Source of the DNA: Amarolinea aalborgensis
GTDB taxonomy: Bacteria; Chloroflexota; Anaerolineae; SSC4; Amarolineaceae
Length of the DNA stretch: 28,523 bases
NCBI RefSeq assembly: GCF_900491745.1
Contig: NZ_UETR01000039.1
Coordinates: 1-28,523, forward strand
Direction of reading: 5' to 3'
The stretch's first letter is position 1, and each line of letters begins with the position of its first letter. This document shows, piece by piece, positions 1-9,496 of the stretch. The position numbers were made by a program, and so were the translations under genes. The notes below the pieces were generated by a model. That model made no database searches. It was not told the origin of the DNA and saw only the letters and a list, made by a program, of their open reading frames with translations.

Positions 1-1824
1 TCAGGGAAGCGTCAACGGCCACACGAGCGGCAGGCCGACCAGCACCACGAGGACAAGCAGTACGGTCAGCGGCAGACCGACGCGCAGGTAATCGCGAAAC
101 TGGTAGCCGCCTGGCCCCATCACCAGCACGTTGACGGGATGGCCGAGTGGGGTTAGAAACGCCATCGAAGTCGCCAGCGCCACGGCCATCGCCAAGGCCC
201 GCGGATTCAGGCTGGCCTGCTGCGCCGTCTGGATAGCAATGGGCGCGACGATGGTGGCGACAGCGGCCCCATGCATCGTTTGCGTCAGCAGAATGGTCAG
301 CACGAACAGGCCGGTCAGCACGGCCAGCGGACCGGCGCCGCCGAGGAACCTGACCAGACCGTCGGCCAACAGAGCGGCTGCGCCGCTGTTTGTCATTGCC
401 AGCCCCAGCGGCAGCATCCCCGCGACCAGGAACACGCTGCGCCACTCGACGGCGCCGTAGGCCTGATCCATCGTCAGCACGCGCATCAGCACCACCAGCA
501 GCGCGCCGCCCAACATGATCTCGCCGACCAACGCGGTATTGAAGGCCGCGATCACCAGGGTGCCCGCCATGATGATCAACGCCAGCCACCCCTTACGTCG
601 CACGCCGGCGGACGCGTCCTCTTCGCGCCCCCTGTCCAAGACGATCAGGTCAGGCTCGGTTTGCAGGAGCGGCAGCTGCGCGCGCCGTCCCTGCAAGAGC
701 AGCGCATCGCCGAATTGGAGCGGCAGTTCGCTCAACCCGGTGCGAATTGGCCGGCCCGCGCGCCAGATGCCCAGGACGACCATGCCGTACTTTTCGCGGA
801 AGCGCGCGGAGCGCAGCGTCTGGCCGAGCAGCGTCGAACGCGGGGCCAGGATGGCCTCTACCAGCGCCACGGTCGGCGACTCCAGGTCATCCACGCGCCA
901 CGCCGACGAGGGCAGGATTTCCAGGTAAGGCGCTACGTCCCGCGTGCGGAATTCCTCCAGCTTCCCTTCCAGCCAGATCACGTCGCCGGGCGCCAGCACC
1001 AGGTTGGGCGGCGGCGCGGCCGTCACCTGGCCCTGGCGTTCAACCGCCACCAGGTTGACGCCGTACTGTTCGCGCAGTGTGCTCGCCGCCAACGGCGCGC
1101 GGATCAGCGCCGAATCAGCCGGTACGCGCGCCCGAAAGAGGCGCTCGCCCAGGCGGTAGATCTCGACCAAGTTATCGCGACGCGCAGACCGCATGCGCGT
1201 ATCCTCGGTCAACGGCCTGTCAGGCAGCATCCGCTGACCCCACAGCGCCATGTAGAGGATTCCCACGGTCACGATCGGCAGGCCAAGGGGCGCAAAGTCC
1301 AGCACGCCGAAACCGGCCAGGTTTTGACTGCGCAGAACACCGCTGACGACGATGTTGGTGGTAGTAAACAGCGTCGCCATGCCGCCCAGGATCGTGGCAA
1401 AGGCCAGCGGCATGAGCAGCCGCGCCGGACTGATGCGCGCGCGGCGGGCAATCCCAGAGACGGCGGGCAGCAGTACGGCCGCGGCCGCGATGTTGTTCAT
1501 CACCAGCGACAACAAGGCGCCAGCCAGCATCAGGACAACCACCAGGCGGCGTTCGCCCGCGCCCGCCAGGCGCAACAGAAGATCACCTACACGCTCGGTG
1601 ACGCCGGTGATGCGCAGCGCCTCGGTAAGTATAAAAATGGCAACGATAGTCACCACCGCGGAGCTGCTGAAGCCCGAAAACGTCTCGCGCGGGACGAGAA
1701 CGCCAGTCACGCCCAGCGCCACGACTACCAACAGCGCGACCAGGTCTGGGCGCAGTCGTTCGCTCAAGAGCAAGCCAATGGCAGCCAACAAGATGATGAA
1801 CGTGATGATCAGCGGATCAGCCAT
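1..1824 (-). CDS. SLC13/DASS-type anion permease with two central RCK_C (TrkA-C) domains
   Basis: Inner-membrane transporter of the ion-transporter (SLC13/DASS, SAC1-like) superfamily, predicted to move divalent anions such as sulfate or dicarboxylates. The 607 residues begin with several hydrophobic helices (about 5-200). A soluble middle (about 215-390) carries two TrkA-C-like repeats, recognisable by parallel segments around REQYGVNLVAVERQG and REKYGMVVLGIWRAG. A second hydrophobic block then runs to the end. This layout is usual for bacterial SLC13 proteins of about 600 residues. The ATG is preceded by GGAG at suitable spacing and the stop codon lies exactly at the window start, so the gene is complete. 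Its substrate cannot be read from sequence. No functional partner adjoins it, and modA is divergent beyond a repeat element. Confidence 0.85.
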   Translation of the reverse strand: MADPLIITFIILLAAIGLLLSERLRPDLVALLVVVALGVTGVLVPRETFSGFSSSAVVTIVAIFILTEALRITGVTERVGDLLLRLAGAGERRLVVVLMLAGALLSLVMNNIAAAAVLLPAVSGIARRARISPARLLMPLAFATILGGMATLFTTTNIVVSGVLRSQNLAGFGVLDFAPLGLPIVTVGILYMALWGQRMLPDRPLTEDTRMRSARRDNLVEIYRLGERLFRARVPADSALIRAPLAASTLREQYGVNLVAVERQGQVTAAPPPNLVLAPGDVIWLEGKLEEFRTRDVAPYLEILPSSAWRVDDLESPTVALVEAILAPRSTLLGQTLRSARFREKYGMVVLGIWRAGRPIRTGLSELPLQFGDALLLQGRRAQLPLLQTEPDLIVLDRGREEDASAGVRRKGWLALIIMAGTLVIAAFNTALVGEIMLGGALLVVLMRVLTMDQAYGAVEWRSVFLVAGMLPLGLAMTNSGAAALLADGLVRFLGGAGPLAVLTGLFVLTILLTQTMHGAAVATIVAPIAIQTAQQASLNPRALAMAVALATSMAFLTPLGHPVNVLVMGPGGYQFRDYLRVGLPLTVLLVLVVLVGLPLVWPLTLP

Positions 1825-1854
1825 GCAACATCTCCAGGAGAATGAATTCCGTGC

Positions 1855-1883
1855 ATTGTCGCATCACGCGCCTGTTTGCGCAA
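1855..1883 (-). promoter_or_regulatory. Weak candidate promoter for the SLC13 permease
   Basis: On the minus strand a TTGCGC element is followed after 17 bases by GACAAT, about 30 bases upstream of the permease ATG. The spacing is ideal but each hexamer matches the sigma-70 consensus only partly, so this is tentative. Confidence 0.3.
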
Positions 1884-1922
1884 AAGAGGCCCGCGCCTCA
1901 AAGGATCCATCGTTCACGGCGT

Positions 1923-2106
1923 GTAACTATTCAGGCGGCGCGCTGTGGCAAGCGAGCGATTGAAATCGCGCCTGATGGGCGTTCCGCCAGGCGTCCACCT
2001 GAGTGGACGCTGCGCCGGTCGGCTCCGGCCGACCTGGCGGCGGCACGCCCTTGCGGCCCGAATTCATTCGGCGGCTGCAGTTGGCGCAGGATGCCTGAAT
2101 AGTTAC
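1923..2106. repeat. 184-bp inverted-repeat element with internal hairpins (MITE/REP-like)
   Basis: The ends are a perfect 14-bp inverted repeat, GTAACTATTCAGGC at 1923-1936 and its complement at 2093-2106. Inside are further hairpins: GCGTCCAC/GTGGACGC at 1991-2010 and GGTCGGC/GCCGACC at 2017-2034. There is no credible coding capacity. The structure resembles a non-autonomous mobile element or a large REP-type repeat sitting in the intergenic region between two divergent genes. No clear target-site duplication flanks it, and no second copy was noticed in this window. It occupies most of the only gene-free stretch longer than 300 bases (1825-2195). Confidence 0.65.
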
Positions 2107-2118
2107 CACAGCGTTTTG

Positions 2119-2147
2119 TTGCGACGACTTGCTGTTCATGGCATAAT
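2119..2147 (+). promoter_or_regulatory. Predicted modA promoter
   Basis: TTGCGA at 2119-2124 and CATAAT at 2142-2147 are separated by 17 bases and lie about 50 bases before the modA ATG. The -10 hexamer matches 5 of 6 consensus positions and the -35 hexamer 4 of 6. Confidence 0.55.
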
Positions 2148-2156
2148 ATCGCCATG
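2137..2156. promoter_or_regulatory. Palindrome overlapping the modA -10 box, candidate operator
   Basis: CATGGC, 8 bases, then GCCATG form a 20-bp inverted repeat centred on the predicted -10 hexamer, an ideal position for repressor binding. A Mo-responsive regulator would be the natural candidate, but the sequence does not look like the well-known E. coli ModE box, so the regulator is unknown. Confidence 0.4.
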
Positions 2157-2195
2157 CAAATTACCCGTCAACGTATTTTACTCCACAGGTAAAAC

Positions 2196-2999
2196 ATGAT
2201 GAAACACGTCAAACTCGGCCTTTGCACCACCCTGCTGGTCTGGTTCCTGGCCCTCTGGCTCACGGGCTGCCGCCCGGCGCCTGTCACGCTCACGGTTTCG
2301 GCCGCGGCCGACCTGACCTATGCCTTCCAAGAGATTGGGGCGCAGTTCGAGAAAGAGACCGGCCACCATGTGGTCTTCAACTTTGGCTCCACCGGCCAGT
2401 TGGCTCAGCAGATCGAACAAGGCGCGCCCGTGGATGTGTTCGCGGCCGCGAACATCAGCTTTGTCGAGGAGTTGGCCGAGCAAGGGTTGGTGCTGCCCGG
2501 CACGGCGCAGCGCTACGCGCGCGGCCGCATTACCCTCTGGACGCGGCCGGACAGCCCTCTGCAGATCACCCAGGTGAGCGACCTGGCGCGACCCGACGTG
2601 CAGCGCGTGGCGATCGCCAATCCTGACCATGCGCCCTACGGCATGGCCGCGCGGCAGGCCATGCAAGCGGCCGGCGTCTGGGAGGCCGTGCAACCCAAGC
2701 TGGTGCTGGGCGAGAACGTGCGCCAGACGCTGCAATACGCGGAGACGGGCAATGTGGACGTGGCCATTGTCGCGCTCTCTCTCAGTGTGCCCGCGGCTGC
2801 GGGGCCGGAGGGACCCGGCCGCTGGACGCTAATCCCTGAAGATCTGCACGCGCCCATAGATCAGGCCCTGGCGGTGATCAAGAGCACAACGCACGAAGCC
2901 GAGGCGCGCGCCTTCGCCGCGTTCGTCAACGGCCCCCAGGGCCGGCCGATTATGCGCAAGTATGGCTTTGTTCTGCCCGGCGAGGAGCCTGTCCCATGA
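2196..2999 (+). CDS. modA: Molybdate ABC transporter substrate-binding lipoprotein
   Basis: Extracytoplasmic receptor that captures molybdate (or tungstate) and delivers it to ModBC. The 267-residue product begins with a positively charged, hydrophobic signal peptide ending in a lipobox LTGC, so Cys25 is the predicted lipidated residue. The mature protein opens with VSAAADLTYAFQEIG, the characteristic ModA start, followed by a phosphate-like NFGSTGQLAQQI segment and GAPVDVFAAAN. Length and motifs are normal for the family. An inverted repeat overlaps its promoter, suggesting repression. Its stop overlaps the modB ATG, placing it first in a modABC operon. Tungstate cannot be distinguished from molybdate by eye. 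Confidence 0.93.
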   Translation: MMKHVKLGLCTTLLVWFLALWLTGCRPAPVTLTVSAAADLTYAFQEIGAQFEKETGHHVVFNFGSTGQLAQQIEQGAPVDVFAAANISFVEELAEQGLVLPGTAQRYARGRITLWTRPDSPLQITQVSDLARPDVQRVAIANPDHAPYGMAARQAMQAAGVWEAVQPKLVLGENVRQTLQYAETGNVDVAIVALSLSVPAAAGPEGPGRWTLIPEDLHAPIDQALAVIKSTTHEAEARAFAAFVNGPQGRPIMRKYGFVLPGEEPVP

Positions 3000-3688
3000 A
3001 CTGGCATCCGCTCTGGCTGTCGCTGCAGGTGACGGCCGTGGCTACTTTCCTCATGCTGGTCATTGGGCTGCCGCTGGCGCTGCTGCTGGCGCGACGGCGC
3101 TTTCCCGGGGCCACCCTGCTGGAGACACTGGTCAGCCTGCCGCTCGTGCTGCCGCCCACGGTCGTAGGTTACTACCTGCTGCTGGCGCTCGGTCGCGGCA
3201 GCCCCGTGGTAGAGGTGTTCGGCTGGCGCATTCTCTTCACCTGGGGCGCGGCGGCCATCGCCTCGGCGGTCGTCGGGTTGCCGCTGCTCGTGCAATCCGC
3301 GCGCGCGGCCATCGCCAACGTGGACCCCGCATTGGAGAACACCGCGCGCACCTTGGGATCAACGGAAGCCGCGGTGTTGTGGCGCGTGACCCTACCCCTG
3401 GCGCGACGCGGCATCCTGGCGGGGTTGATGCTGGCGGCGGCGCGCGCCTTGGGTGAGTTCGGCGCGACGCTGATGGTGGCGGGAAACATTCCCGGCCGCA
3501 CGCAGACTTTGCCCCTCGCCATCTACGACGCGGTGCAAAACCGCAGCTATGCCCAGGCCAACTGGATGGTGCTGCTGATGACCGGTCTGGCCTTCCTGAG
3601 CCTGTGGGCGGTGCGCCGCTTCGAGCAGCCGCGCCGGCCGCGTGCCGTGCGGTCCGCGGCCGGACTGCGCGACGATGAGCGAGCCTGA
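2996..3688 (+). CDS. modB: Molybdate ABC transporter permease
   Basis: Integral-membrane channel subunit of the molybdate importer. The 230-residue product has about five to six hydrophobic segments and the binding-protein-dependent permease signature: LPLVLPPTVVGYYLL near residue 50, then the coupling-loop motif ENTARTLGSTEAAVLWRVTLP and ARALGEFGATLMVAGN, the ModB-typical EAA loop that contacts the ATPase. The ATG overlaps the modA stop by four bases, with GAGGAG well placed upstream, indicating translational coupling. The end is also overlapped by the start of modC. Length is typical for ModB. Confidence 0.93.
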   Translation: MNWHPLWLSLQVTAVATFLMLVIGLPLALLLARRRFPGATLLETLVSLPLVLPPTVVGYYLLLALGRGSPVVEVFGWRILFTWGAAAIASAVVGLPLLVQSARAAIANVDPALENTARTLGSTEAAVLWRVTLPLARRGILAGLMLAAARALGEFGATLMVAGNIPGRTQTLPLAIYDAVQNRSYAQANWMVLLMTGLAFLSLWAVRRFEQPRRPRAVRSAAGLRDDERA

Positions 3689-4799
3689 CATGACGCAAGC
3701 TGCCTTTTCTCACGCGGCCGACGCGCCGCGGCTGGTCGCCGACTTCACGCTGCGCCGGCCGGATTTCCATCTACATGTGCAGTTGGCGATGGGGGCGGAA
3801 GTGTTGGTGCTGTTTGGCCCGTCGGGATCAGGCAAAACTACCACGCTGAGCGCCATTGCCGGGCTGCTCGTCCCGGATCGCGGCCGCATCTTGGTGAACG
3901 GCGAGCTGCTCTTCGAGCGCGACGGCGGCCGCGGCATCAATGTGCCGGCGCGCAAACGGCATATCGGCTACGTCTTCCAACACTACGCGCTCTTCCCGCA
4001 CCTGACCGCGCTGCAGAACGTGGCGTATCCTTTGGCTGGACGCGGGGAGCAGGCGGCCGGGTTCTTGGAACGAATGAACCTGGCGCACCTGGCCGACCGC
4101 TATCCCCATGAGCTGTCTGGCGGGCAGCAGCAGCGGGTCGCAATCGCCCGCGCGCTCGCCGCGGCGCCGCGCGTCCTGCTGCTCGATGAGCCGTTCTCCG
4201 CGCTGGACGTGGCTGCGCGGCAGCGTCTGCAGCGAGAACTGCTGGGCTGGCAGCGCGAGCTGGACCTGCCCGTCATCTACGTGACTCACCGGCTGGAGGA
4301 TGCCTTTGCGGTTGGGCAACGGCTGGCCGTGATGCGGGAAGGACAACTGGCGCAGGTTGGCCCGATCGAGGATGTCTTTCGCAATCCGGCCAACCTGGAG
4401 GTCGCTGAGGTCATGGGCATCCGCAATCTGTTTCAGGCGCGGATCGTGGACGCGCGACCCGATGGATTGGCGCTGGATTGGGACGGTCTGCATCTCATGG
4501 CGCCGCCGCAGGCCCTGGCGGTGGGCAGCACGGCCGCGGCGTACATCCGGCCGGAGGATGTGAAGATTTTATATCCGAATCGTCCCTTGCCGGATGCCAT
4601 GGTGCACAACCAGGCGGCCGGCCGGATCGTGGCGGGCAAGCTGGATCCAGGGGGCTATGTGCTGCACGTGGCGTTGAGCAACCAGCACATCATCGAGGTG
4701 CGTCACGGCGCTTACACCTATCTGCCTTTGGGCCTGCAGGTGGGGGATGAGGTGCTGCTCTCCCTGCGCCGCGAGGCGCTGGTGGTGATCAGTCGCTAG
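3675..4799 (+). CDS. modC: Molybdate ABC transporter ATP-binding protein
   Basis: Cytoplasmic ATPase that drives ModB. It contains Walker A GPSGSGKTT (about residue 48), the Q-loop region with YVFQHYALFPH, the ABC signature LSGGQQQRVAIARAL, Walker B VLLLDEPFSALD and the switch histidine in VTHRLEDA. The last roughly 130 residues (from about 245) form a TOBE-like regulatory domain, as expected for ModC. I chose the ATG encoding MSEPDMTQ, which overlaps the end of modB by 14 bases. A second in-frame ATG (MTQAAF) fifteen bases later is equally possible, and an upstream ATG lies too deep inside modB. It ends 17 bases from the convergent ABC ATPase gene. Confidence 0.92.
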   Translation: MSEPDMTQAAFSHAADAPRLVADFTLRRPDFHLHVQLAMGAEVLVLFGPSGSGKTTTLSAIAGLLVPDRGRILVNGELLFERDGGRGINVPARKRHIGYVFQHYALFPHLTALQNVAYPLAGRGEQAAGFLERMNLAHLADRYPHELSGGQQQRVAIARALAAAPRVLLLDEPFSALDVAARQRLQRELLGWQRELDLPVIYVTHRLEDAFAVGQRLAVMREGQLAQVGPIEDVFRNPANLEVAEVMGIRNLFQARIVDARPDGLALDWDGLHLMAPPQALAVGSTAAAYIRPEDVKILYPNRPLPDAMVHNQAAGRIVAGKLDPGGYVLHVALSNQHIIEVRHGAYTYLPLGLQVGDEVLLSLRREALVVISR

Positions 4800-4815
4800 T
4801 GCGGCTCGGCCTGCA

Positions 4816-6126
4816 TCAGGCGCCCGGCCCGGCAACCGACTCCAGGTAGAACATCTCGTCGCTATCGTCGTAGGTTAGAACCTCTGCGTAGCGCCCCCAT
4901 TGGGTGGCGGTCTCCAACTGGCGTTCAGCCTCGTCCCGAGGAAATTCGAGTTCCAGCGCCATCTGCACTACGCCATAGTCGAGCTGCTGTTGGTGCGCGG
5001 CCTTGAGCAGCGACAACAGCCACTTGAACAGCGGCACGCGGCGCAGTCGCGCGGCGAAGATTGCCTTGCGGCCCAAGATGCTGGCTTCGGCAAACGTCTC
5101 GCCCAGCGACGTCAAGCTGATGTCGCCCTGGGCGACGGTGGCGAAACCGAGCAGCTCGGCGGCCTCGATCAACGAGAGCAGGTGACTGGAGTCTACCTGG
5201 AGATCTTGAGTCAGCCGGTAGATGTCCGCGCGGTCGTTGGGCAGCTCGTCCAGTCGTTCCAACAGGCCGGCCAGGTCGTTGATGTCAACCGCCGGCAGCG
5301 CGCGCGTGCGGCCCGGTTCGCCCGGCGCGGTGCCCAACTCGACGCTTTCGGCCTCGGTTTGGCCGGCCAGCGTTGCGTAGACCCGATCAATGGTGGCAAG
5401 GAAGGCGGCGCTCTTGCGGTTGCGCGGGTGTGGAATCTCCACCTTGACCTGCGAGACCACGCGGCCCGGCCCTTTGTCCATCACCACGATACGGTCCGCC
5501 ATGAAGACCGCCTCCTCGATGTTGTGGGTGACCATCAGGATGGCCTGGGTGGGGATGCTGCCGCTCGTCCACAGTTCTAGCAGTTCGCCACGCAGGGCTT
5601 CGGCGCTCAGCACATCCAGCGCGGAGAAAGGCTCGTCCAGGCAGAGCAGCTCTGGTTCGACGGCCATGGCGCGGGCGAAACCCACCTTTTGTCGCATGCC
5701 GCCGGACAGCTCACGCGGATAGGCCGACTCGAAACCGTCGAGACCCACGCGGTCCAGCAGATCCACGGCGCGAGGGCCGCGCAAGGCGGCCGAGATGCCG
5801 CGCGCCTTCAGCGCCACCTCGACGTTTTCCAGCACCGTGAGCCACGGGAATAGGGCAAAGGTCTGGAAGACGATCGCGGCATGCGGGTTGACCCCTTGCA
5901 GCGGCTGACCGCGATACAGCACCTGGCCCTCAGTGGGAAATTGCAGCCCGGCAATGATGCGCAGAAGGGTGCTCTTGCCGCACCCCGATGGGCCAAGCAG
6001 GGCCACGAACTCCCCTGCGGCCAGCGCCAGGTTGACCTTCTCCACCGCGGTGAAGCGTCGCTCCCCCTGACCGTAAGTCTGGCTGACTTGCCTCAAATCG
6101 AGAAGTTTTTCGTTTTCAGGACTCAT
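4816..6126 (-). CDS. Nitrate/sulfonate-class ABC transporter ATPase with C-terminal AAA-associated domain
   Basis: ATPase of an ABC importer of the SsuB/TauB/NrtC class. The N-terminal 260 residues hold Walker A GPSGCGKST (about 45-53), FQTFALFPWLTV, the signature LSGGMRQKVGFARAM, Walker B LLCLDEPFSALD and VTHNIEEAVFMADRIVVM. The last roughly 150 residues are a separate helical domain with LLERLDELPNDRADIYRL and a late acidic segment. They resemble the AAA-associated C-terminal domain found on some of these ATPases, here a possible regulatory or sensory region. The gene follows the double permease with only three bases between, so they are co-transcribed. No solute-binding protein accompanies them. 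Substrate is unknown. Confidence 0.85.
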   Translation of the reverse strand: MSPENEKLLDLRQVSQTYGQGERRFTAVEKVNLALAAGEFVALLGPSGCGKSTLLRIIAGLQFPTEGQVLYRGQPLQGVNPHAAIVFQTFALFPWLTVLENVEVALKARGISAALRGPRAVDLLDRVGLDGFESAYPRELSGGMRQKVGFARAMAVEPELLCLDEPFSALDVLSAEALRGELLELWTSGSIPTQAILMVTHNIEEAVFMADRIVVMDKGPGRVVSQVKVEIPHPRNRKSAAFLATIDRVYATLAGQTEAESVELGTAPGEPGRTRALPAVDINDLAGLLERLDELPNDRADIYRLTQDLQVDSSHLLSLIEAAELLGFATVAQGDISLTSLGETFAEASILGRKAIFAARLRRVPLFKWLLSLLKAAHQQQLDYGVVQMALELEFPRDEAERQLETATQWGRYAEVLTYDDSDEMFYLESVAGPGA

Positions 6127-6129
6127 GGC

Positions 6130-7854
<1,725 letters not shown>

Positions 7855-7965
7855 GGGTTTCCGTTCTGGGTTGAGAATCACGTCATCGGCGGGCCAAGTG
7901 GATCAGACGCCAGGCTGTGGACAACTCGCTTCTGATTTGCTCCCGGTTTCCGCGGCCGCCAGGCT

Positions 7966-7993
7966 ATGTTATGCACACTTCAGGAATTGTCAA
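7966..7993 (-). promoter_or_regulatory. Predicted promoter of the double permease/ATPase operon
   Basis: Read on the minus strand, a perfect TTGACA is followed after 16 bases by TAACAT (4 of 6 matches to the -10 consensus), about 110 bases upstream of the permease ATG. It lies immediately after a hairpin that may end the preceding arsenic operon. Confidence 0.5.
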
Positions 7994-7997
7994 GACC

Positions 7998-8039
7998 GGC
8001 GGCCTCGGGCAGCCCTGTGTGGCCGCCCTTTGGGTTTTT
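7998..8039 (+). terminator. GC-rich hairpin followed by T-rich stretch, possible terminator
   Basis: GGCGGCC (7998-8004) pairs with GGCCGCC (8021-8027), with a smaller GGGC/GCCC pair inside the loop, then CTTTGGGTTTTTG follows on the plus strand. On the minus strand, the direction of the flanking genes, no T tract follows the hairpin. Its role in ending the upstream operon is therefore uncertain. Confidence 0.3.
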
Positions 8040-8103
8040 GACCACAGGGATCATCAAGAATGCAGATAAGCTGCCGATTCGCGTCTGACTCGCCGTTTTG
8101 GCG

Positions 8104-8442
8104 TTATAGGGAGATGACCTTTTCGGCCATGCGCATGGCCTCGATGATGTCGGGCATTCCGCCGACGATGCCGACGGCCACCTGGTCCTGCAAGCCGTAG
8201 GTCTCCAAGCAGGTCTGGCATAGAATCAGCTCGACATCCTGCGCCGCCAGCGTGCGCAGCAGTTCGAGTACAGGCGACCCGCTGCAGGCCAGCTTGACGC
8301 CCTCGGTATAGAACAGGATCTTGGCCGGCGGCGCGCCCGCAGCGGCCAGCAGACCCAGGAACTTGACTGCCAGGCGCTGCTGCAGCTCGGCTGGCGCATC
8401 GCCCATGCCGTTGCGCGTGAATAGCAGTACGGTGTTATGCAT
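8104..8442 (-). CDS. DsrE/DsrF-like (YedF C-terminal-type) sulfur-relay protein
   Basis: Small cytoplasmic protein of 112 residues with the DsrE-like fold (LLFTRNGMGDAP at the N-terminus, KILFYTEGVKLA in the middle). Cys53 and a CQTC pair at 75-78 followed by LETYGL match the arrangement in the C-terminal domain of YedF, a family linked to sulfur or selenium transfer. Persulfide or metalloid binding through these cysteines is an inference. AAGGAG precedes the ATG. It is the last gene of the arsenic-type operon and starts next to the end of the YuzD-like gene. A second, truncated copy of its first 21 codons lies directly after arsA. Confidence 0.75.
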   Translation of the reverse strand: MHNTVLLFTRNGMGDAPAELQQRLAVKFLGLLAAAGAPPAKILFYTEGVKLACSGSPVLELLRTLAAQDVELILCQTCLETYGLQDQVAVGIVGGMPDIIEAMRMAEKVISL

Positions 8443-8833
8443 GATTCATCTCCTTGTGAGCGTGGATTGGTAATGGCGTGGCCGCGGCCAACACGCTGGC
8501 AGCCAGTGAACGAAATTCCGCTTCAAACGGTTTGGCCGCCATCGGCCGCACGCCCAGCGTCTCCACATGCCGGCATATCACCGGCACGGACAGCTTGCCG
8601 CCGTTGATGACGACCTGGTCGTTCACCAGCACGACGGGCAGTTGCGCGTCGGGCGGTAGATGCGGGCAGGCGGGGTCGAAGAGGTCGAAGTAGCTGACCT
8701 CGACCTGGTCGCCGTAGCGCGTGTGCATCTGCCCGGCCGCCCACCGGGCCAGCTCGCGCCAGGTCTCTTTCATCCCCTCCGCGCAGGCGATGGGCGCACC
8801 CACAATCGCAACGGCGGCGCGGGTGCCGTTCAT
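8435..8833 (-). CDS. YuzD-like (DUF1462) thioredoxin-fold protein
   Basis: A 132-residue predicted cytoplasmic protein. The layout recalls B. subtilis YuzD (DUF1462), a thioredoxin-fold family of unknown function: GAPIACAEGMKETWREL at the start with a single Cys17, YFDLF in the middle, then LPVVLVNDQVV and GGKLSVPVICRHVE. Only one cysteine lies at the usual active site, so a classical dithiol mechanism is doubtful. The ATG overlaps the stop of the zinc-ribbon gene (ATGA), which fixes the start. The gene ends with codons for KEMNHA beside the dsrE start, and the same junction sequence reappears at the end of arsA. The family assignment is moderate. Confidence 0.6.
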   Translation of the reverse strand: MNGTRAAVAIVGAPIACAEGMKETWRELARWAAGQMHTRYGDQVEVSYFDLFDPACPHLPPDAQLPVVLVNDQVVINGGKLSVPVICRHVETLGVRPMAAKPFEAEFRSLAASVLAAATPLPIHAHKEMNHA

Positions 8834-9063
8834 GAACAGCACCCGCCGCCCGCGCCGCATCCGCAAGCCGAGGCGCTGTCCATAGTGGTCGCGCCAGCCG
8901 CACCCCGCCCACTCAAAAACCAACCGACGGTGATCCGTTGGTGGGCGCGCGGGCCATGACACTGCGGGCAGACCGGCTGCAGGCCCTTTTCCTTCTCCTG
9001 AAACGTCGCGCGCACGTCGAAAACCGTCTCGCAATCATCACATGCAAAGCTGTACAAAGGCAT
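8830..9063 (-). CDS. FmdB-type zinc-ribbon protein with cysteine-rich tail
   Basis: A 77-residue protein starting MPLYSFACDDC, the typical FmdB/regulatory zinc-ribbon opening. Cys8, Cys11, Cys32 and Cys35 form two CxxC knuckles likely to hold zinc. After a Gly/Ala linker the protein ends in CGCGAGGGCCS, adding Cys67, Cys69, Cys75 and Cys76. Such tails occur on some FmdB proteins, and in this operon they recur on two unrelated neighbours. GGGG seven bases before the ATG supports this start over the TTG two codons earlier. The stop overlaps the next gene. FmdB was named from a formamidase cluster but its biochemical role is not established. Confidence 0.8.
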   Translation of the reverse strand: MPLYSFACDDCETVFDVRATFQEKEKGLQPVCPQCHGPRAHQRITVGWFLSGRGAAGATTMDSASACGCGAGGGCCS

Positions 9064-9099
9064 CTTCAATCCCCTTTTCTTCGGTGCTGCCGCGTCCCG

Positions 9100-9486
9100 C
9101 TATCCGCAGCAACTGCTTGGACGGCGGGCCAGGGCGGCGAAGTCTACACCCAGCCACTGGCTAATCTCCTGGTTGGTCTCTCGTAGGGAGGTCACGACAT
9201 TGTTCTGTGCCTCGATGTAGTCCATGATCAGGCGGTTGGCTTGGGCCTCGGCCTGGAGGGTGCGGAAGTGACTGATGTCGGCCTGCGAGAGGCCGCCGTT
9301 GCCCTGGCGCACGCGCAAGTTCGCCTGCGCCTGGTTCAGGCTGCGCATCAGGCCGCTGGCCTGGGGATCGGCTTCGAAGCGTGCATACGCCTGGTCGAAG
9401 GCAGCAAATGGTGCGGACGCCAGCAGGTTTCCGGCCAACGCCTCGACGGCCTCGATCAATCTGGGGGTAAGGGTGGTGTTTGTCAT
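9100..9486 (-). CDS. YlbF/YmcA-family protein with C-terminal CC tail
   Basis: A 128-residue, mostly helical protein with the YlbF-family pattern: an N-terminal helix containing LLASAPFAAFDQAYARFEAD, then SGLMRSLNQAQANLR, and a second helical pair ending ISQWLGVDFAAL. In B. subtilis, YlbF and YmcA form a complex with YaaT that carries [4Fe-4S] clusters and affects RNA processing and development. Here the protein finishes in SSCCG (Cys126-127), apt for binding a thiophilic metal or metalloid. AGGAGG sits nine bases before the ATG. It follows a paralogue with ten bases between, echoing the YlbF/YmcA pair. Function in an arsenic operon is unknown. Confidence 0.72.
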   Translation of the reverse strand: MTNTTLTPRLIEAVEALAGNLLASAPFAAFDQAYARFEADPQASGLMRSLNQAQANLRVRQGNGGLSQADISHFRTLQAEAQANRLIMDYIEAQNNVVTSLRETNQEISQWLGVDFAALARRPSSCCG

Positions 9487-9496
9487 GGCTTGCCTC

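Noticed and set aside
271..1845. Long open frame (524 codons) on the plus strand opposite the SLC13 permease
   Set aside because: Its product is very rich in Gln, Arg and His with no domain, the usual product of reading GC-rich coding DNA on the wrong strand; the minus-strand gene has clear helices and RCK_C repeats.
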